Translations under genes and position numbers: made by a program
Assembly: GCA_034666705.1 (NCBI GenBank)
Contig: JAXDLH010000047.1
Span: 1-10,602 of the forward strand
Length of the DNA: 10,602 nucleotides
Direction of reading: 5' to 3'
Source of the DNA: JAXDLH01 sp034666705
GTDB taxonomy: Bacteria > Chloroflexota > UBA6077 > SHYK01
Shown here: positions 9,434 to 10,602 of the stretch, piece by piece
How positions within the stretch are numbered: the first letter of the stretch is position 1
Layout: each line of letters begins with the position of its first letter
The notes under the pieces: generated by a model
Databases searched by the model: none
Told to the model about the DNA's origin: nothing
The model's input: only the letters and a program-made list of their open reading frames with translations

Positions 9434-9504
9434 GAGGTCGGGCTCGCCCGTAGCCCAACAAATGGAGCAGGCGAGCCGGGAGTTCGACTCTCCCGCCTCC
9501 ACCC
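9434..9504 (+). pseudogene. tRNA-like remnant without an anticodon arm
   Basis: The 3' part looks like a tRNA T-arm, GGGAG-TTCGACT-CTCCC (9478-9494), followed by the acceptor-like GCCTCCACC. Before it, TAGCCCAACAAATGGAGCAGGC-like sequence (9451-9472) recalls a D-arm, but too few bases remain for an anticodon arm. The bases GAGGT (9434-9438) can pair with GCCTC (9495-9499). An 8-bp stem GGCTCGCC/GGCGAGCC (9441-9448 and 9470-9477) fills the interior. It is either a degenerate tRNA, a remnant of a tRNA or tmRNA 3' end, or an unrelated structured RNA. On the other strand it could act as the glycosyltransferase terminator. Bases 9306-9433 show nothing else recognisable. Confidence 0.35.
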
Positions 9505-9534
9505 TGGCTCGCGATGGACCGATCGCCGGTGGCG

Positions 9535-10266
9535 CTATTTGCGGTAGGCGGGAGCTGGCGCCGCTGCGGGCTGCTCGCCGCGCCCGACCAGCCCAAGCTT
9601 CAAGCCCCAGATTGTCGGTTGGTCCTTGACCATGCGTCGCAGCAATCGCCAGAGCGACTCGCCGTGCGAGTGATAGACGGCGGCGCTCGGCTGATAGTAC
9701 ACGGCCCAGCCGTGACGCAGGATCCAATCAGCCCAGGCCAGGTCCTCGGCGCCGGGCAGCCGGGCGTCGAACGGGTGGAGCAGCGCCAGCGGCCTCCGGT
9801 ACGCACCATTAGCGTTGGAAAACATCATGTCGCGCGTCTGGCGACGTGGTCGGTCGCTCATTACGCCGGAGAGGCGCATGCCGAACAGCTCCGGCCACGT
9901 CGCGTTCTCACGCGGCAGTTGGCGGCCGTACGCGCCACCCACGGTCGGATCGCGGAACGGCTCGAGCAATTCGGCGAGCCAGCGGTCGCTCGCCGGAAGC
10001 GAGTGCGCCGACAGTGCGACAACGATCTCGCCTTTCGCCTCGCTGACGCCCAGATTGATCGCGTAGCCGTAGGTGAATAATTCAGCCGGGATCTCGATGA
10101 TGCGGGTGGGGAATGATCGAGCGATTTCGACGGTGCGGTCCGACGAGCCGGAATCGATGACGATGACTTCGAAGTCGGATACGCCACGTTGCCCGAAGAC
10201 TGCCGCCAGGGTCTCGCCAATGTCGCGACCTTCGTTCTTGGCCCTGATTACAATCGAGGCTTGCAC
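9535..10266 (-). CDS. Family 2 glycosyltransferase
   Basis: This is a 243-aa GT-A fold glycosyltransferase, probably adding a sugar to a cell-surface polysaccharide or lipid carrier on the cytoplasmic side of the membrane. Donor and acceptor are unknown. The N-terminus SIVIRAKNEGRDIGETL starts the fold at once. IDSGSSDRT (37-45) is the nucleotide-sugar loop. The place where a DXD metal motif usually sits reads LSAHSLP (85-91), a form I believe is shared by one GT2 subgroup. PGAED (171-175) should carry the catalytic acid residue, and YHSH (198-201) follows. No membrane segment or signal peptide is seen; the tail is Ala/Pro-rich. The GTG at 10266 is preferred to upstream starts because AGAGGAG ends 5 nt before it and the family begins there. 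It shares its strand with trmD but has a 191-nt gap and its own candidate promoter. Confidence 0.9.
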   Translation of the reverse strand: MQASIVIRAKNEGRDIGETLAAVFGQRGVSDFEVIVIDSGSSDRTVEIARSFPTRIIEIPAELFTYGYAINLGVSEAKGEIVVALSAHSLPASDRWLAELLEPFRDPTVGGAYGRQLPRENATWPELFGMRLSGVMSDRPRRQTRDMMFSNANGAYRRPLALLHPFDARLPGAEDLAWADWILRHGWAVYYQPSAAVYHSHGESLWRLLRRMVKDQPTIWGLKLGLVGRGEQPAAAPAPAYRK

Positions 10267-10329
10267 GCACGCTCCTCTCGCTTGAGTCGGCGTCCCCACG
10301 CCGCGCGGCATGCCCCTGGTGGGCACTAT

Positions 10330-10343
10330 GTGAACCGGGTCAC
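10330..10343. promoter_or_regulatory. Operator-like palindrome at the glycosyltransferase promoter
   Basis: GTGAACCGGGTCAC is a 14-bp near-palindrome with six of seven base pairs symmetric. It spans the transcription start predicted from the -10 box at 10348-10353, where a bound repressor would block initiation. No regulator gene is in view. Confidence 0.3.
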
Positions 10344-10347
10344 TCCA

Positions 10348-10376
10348 ATTCTAGGCACCCACCGGGTGAGGTGCAA
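10348..10376 (-). promoter_or_regulatory. Candidate promoter of the glycosyltransferase gene
   Basis: On the minus strand, TTGCAC (10376-10371) is followed by 17 nt and TAGAAT (10353-10348). The -10 box matches consensus at five of six positions but the -35 box is weak (three of six). A small inverted repeat, CACCC-ACC-GGGTG (10357-10369), lies in the spacer. Transcription would start near 10341, leaving a leader of about 75 nt. Confidence 0.45.
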
Positions 10377-10395
10377 CCGGCAACGTCGAGCCTCC

Positions 10396-10427
10396 ATGCC
10401 GCAGAGGCATACAGGTTTGTTCTGCGG
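10396..10427. other. Two mutually exclusive hairpins downstream of trmD
   Basis: ATGCC (10396-10400) pairs with GGCAT (10406-10410) around GCAGA. Alternatively CCGCAGA (10399-10405) pairs perfectly with TCTGCGG (10421-10427). The two share bases, so only one can form. They lie in the trmD 3' region, upstream of the glycosyltransferase promoter. No U-run follows on the minus strand. Confidence 0.35.
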
Positions 10428-10444
10428 TCGTTGATCAGCATCGT

Positions 10445-10458
10445 GCGACACCTGTCGC
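10445..10458 (-). terminator. Inverted repeat at the trmD stop codon
   Basis: GCGACA-CC-TGTCGC is a perfect inverted repeat that overlaps the last base of the trmD stop codon (10458-10460). As RNA it would form a 5-bp stem with a 4-nt loop. It could terminate trmD or protect its 3' end, but a U-tract is lacking. Confidence 0.3.
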
Positions 10459-10602
10459 TATTCGGAATCCAGCAGACCGAGCTTGCGGAGCTCGGCGCGG
10501 TGCTCCTCGGTAAGCAGATCTGGGCGGCGGGCCAGCGTGCGGCGCAGCGCCTGCTCATGCTTCCAGCGCGCCAGCTCCTGGTGATTGCCAGCACGCACGA
10601 CC
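10458..10602 (-). CDS. trmD: tRNA (guanine-N1)-methyltransferase TrmD, C-terminal fragment
   Basis: The reading frame is open to the window edge and ends in TAG at 10460-10458, so only the last 47 codons are visible. They contain GNHQELARWKHEQALRRT and ARRPDLL, which matches the conserved TrmD C-terminal domain (S/AGNH...I..WR..QAL.RT..RRPDLL). TrmD is the knotted SAM-dependent enzyme that makes m1G37 in tRNAs reading CNN codons and prevents +1 frameshifting. The gene starts outside the window, so the active site cannot be checked. It is usually part of an rpsP-rimM-trmD-rplS operon; here the next gene on the same strand is a glycosyltransferase, not rplS. Confidence 0.9.
   Translation of the reverse strand, partial: VVRAGNHQELARWKHEQALRRTLARRPDLLTEEHRAELRKLGLLDSE

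Overview
The window is high-GC bacterial chromosome, mostly housekeeping genes, with one small signalling module. The GC content, the Thermus-like seven-iron ferredoxin and the tight uvrB-uvrA pair would suit a Chloroflexota (Thermomicrobia/Sphaerobacter-like), actinobacterial or Deinococcota-like host. The sequence alone does not decide between them. There is no transposase, integrase, plasmid gene, prophage gene or CRISPR array.

Layout. (1) 134-5106, + strand: uvrB and uvrA two bases apart, giving the damage-recognition half of nucleotide excision repair. A strong bidirectional terminator hairpin (5162-5196) follows. (2) 5219-5461, - strand: a 7Fe ferredoxin gene with a near-consensus housekeeping promoter. 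(3) 5659-7285, + strand: a probable two-gene operon of a methylmalonyl-CoA-epimerase-like VOC protein and a CinA-family protein. Each has lost a residue or motif expected for its usual chemistry. (4) 7396-7471, + strand: tRNA-Arg(TCT) with encoded CCA. (5) 7640-9225, - strand: a YCII/DGPF protein gene and, 8 nt downstream, an ECF42-type sigma factor with a C-terminal TPR-like region. Upstream is a TGTCGA-N17-CGTC promoter of the kind reported for ECF42, and the predicted RNA would begin with a 12-bp hairpin next to the Shine-Dalgarno sequence. (6) About 9434-9504: a tRNA-like remnant with T-arm and 3' acceptor but no anticodon arm. (7) 9535-10266, - strand: a family-2 glycosyltransferase with its own candidate promoter and operator-like palindrome. 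(8) 10458-10602, - strand: the C-terminal end of trmD, whose start lies outside the window.

No wholly new system was found. The observations most worth following are the ECF42-DGPF module with its promoter and 5'-terminal hairpin, the CinA protein with an eroded deamidase domain, the VOC protein missing its first metal-binding histidine, and the tRNA-like structure at 9434-9504.
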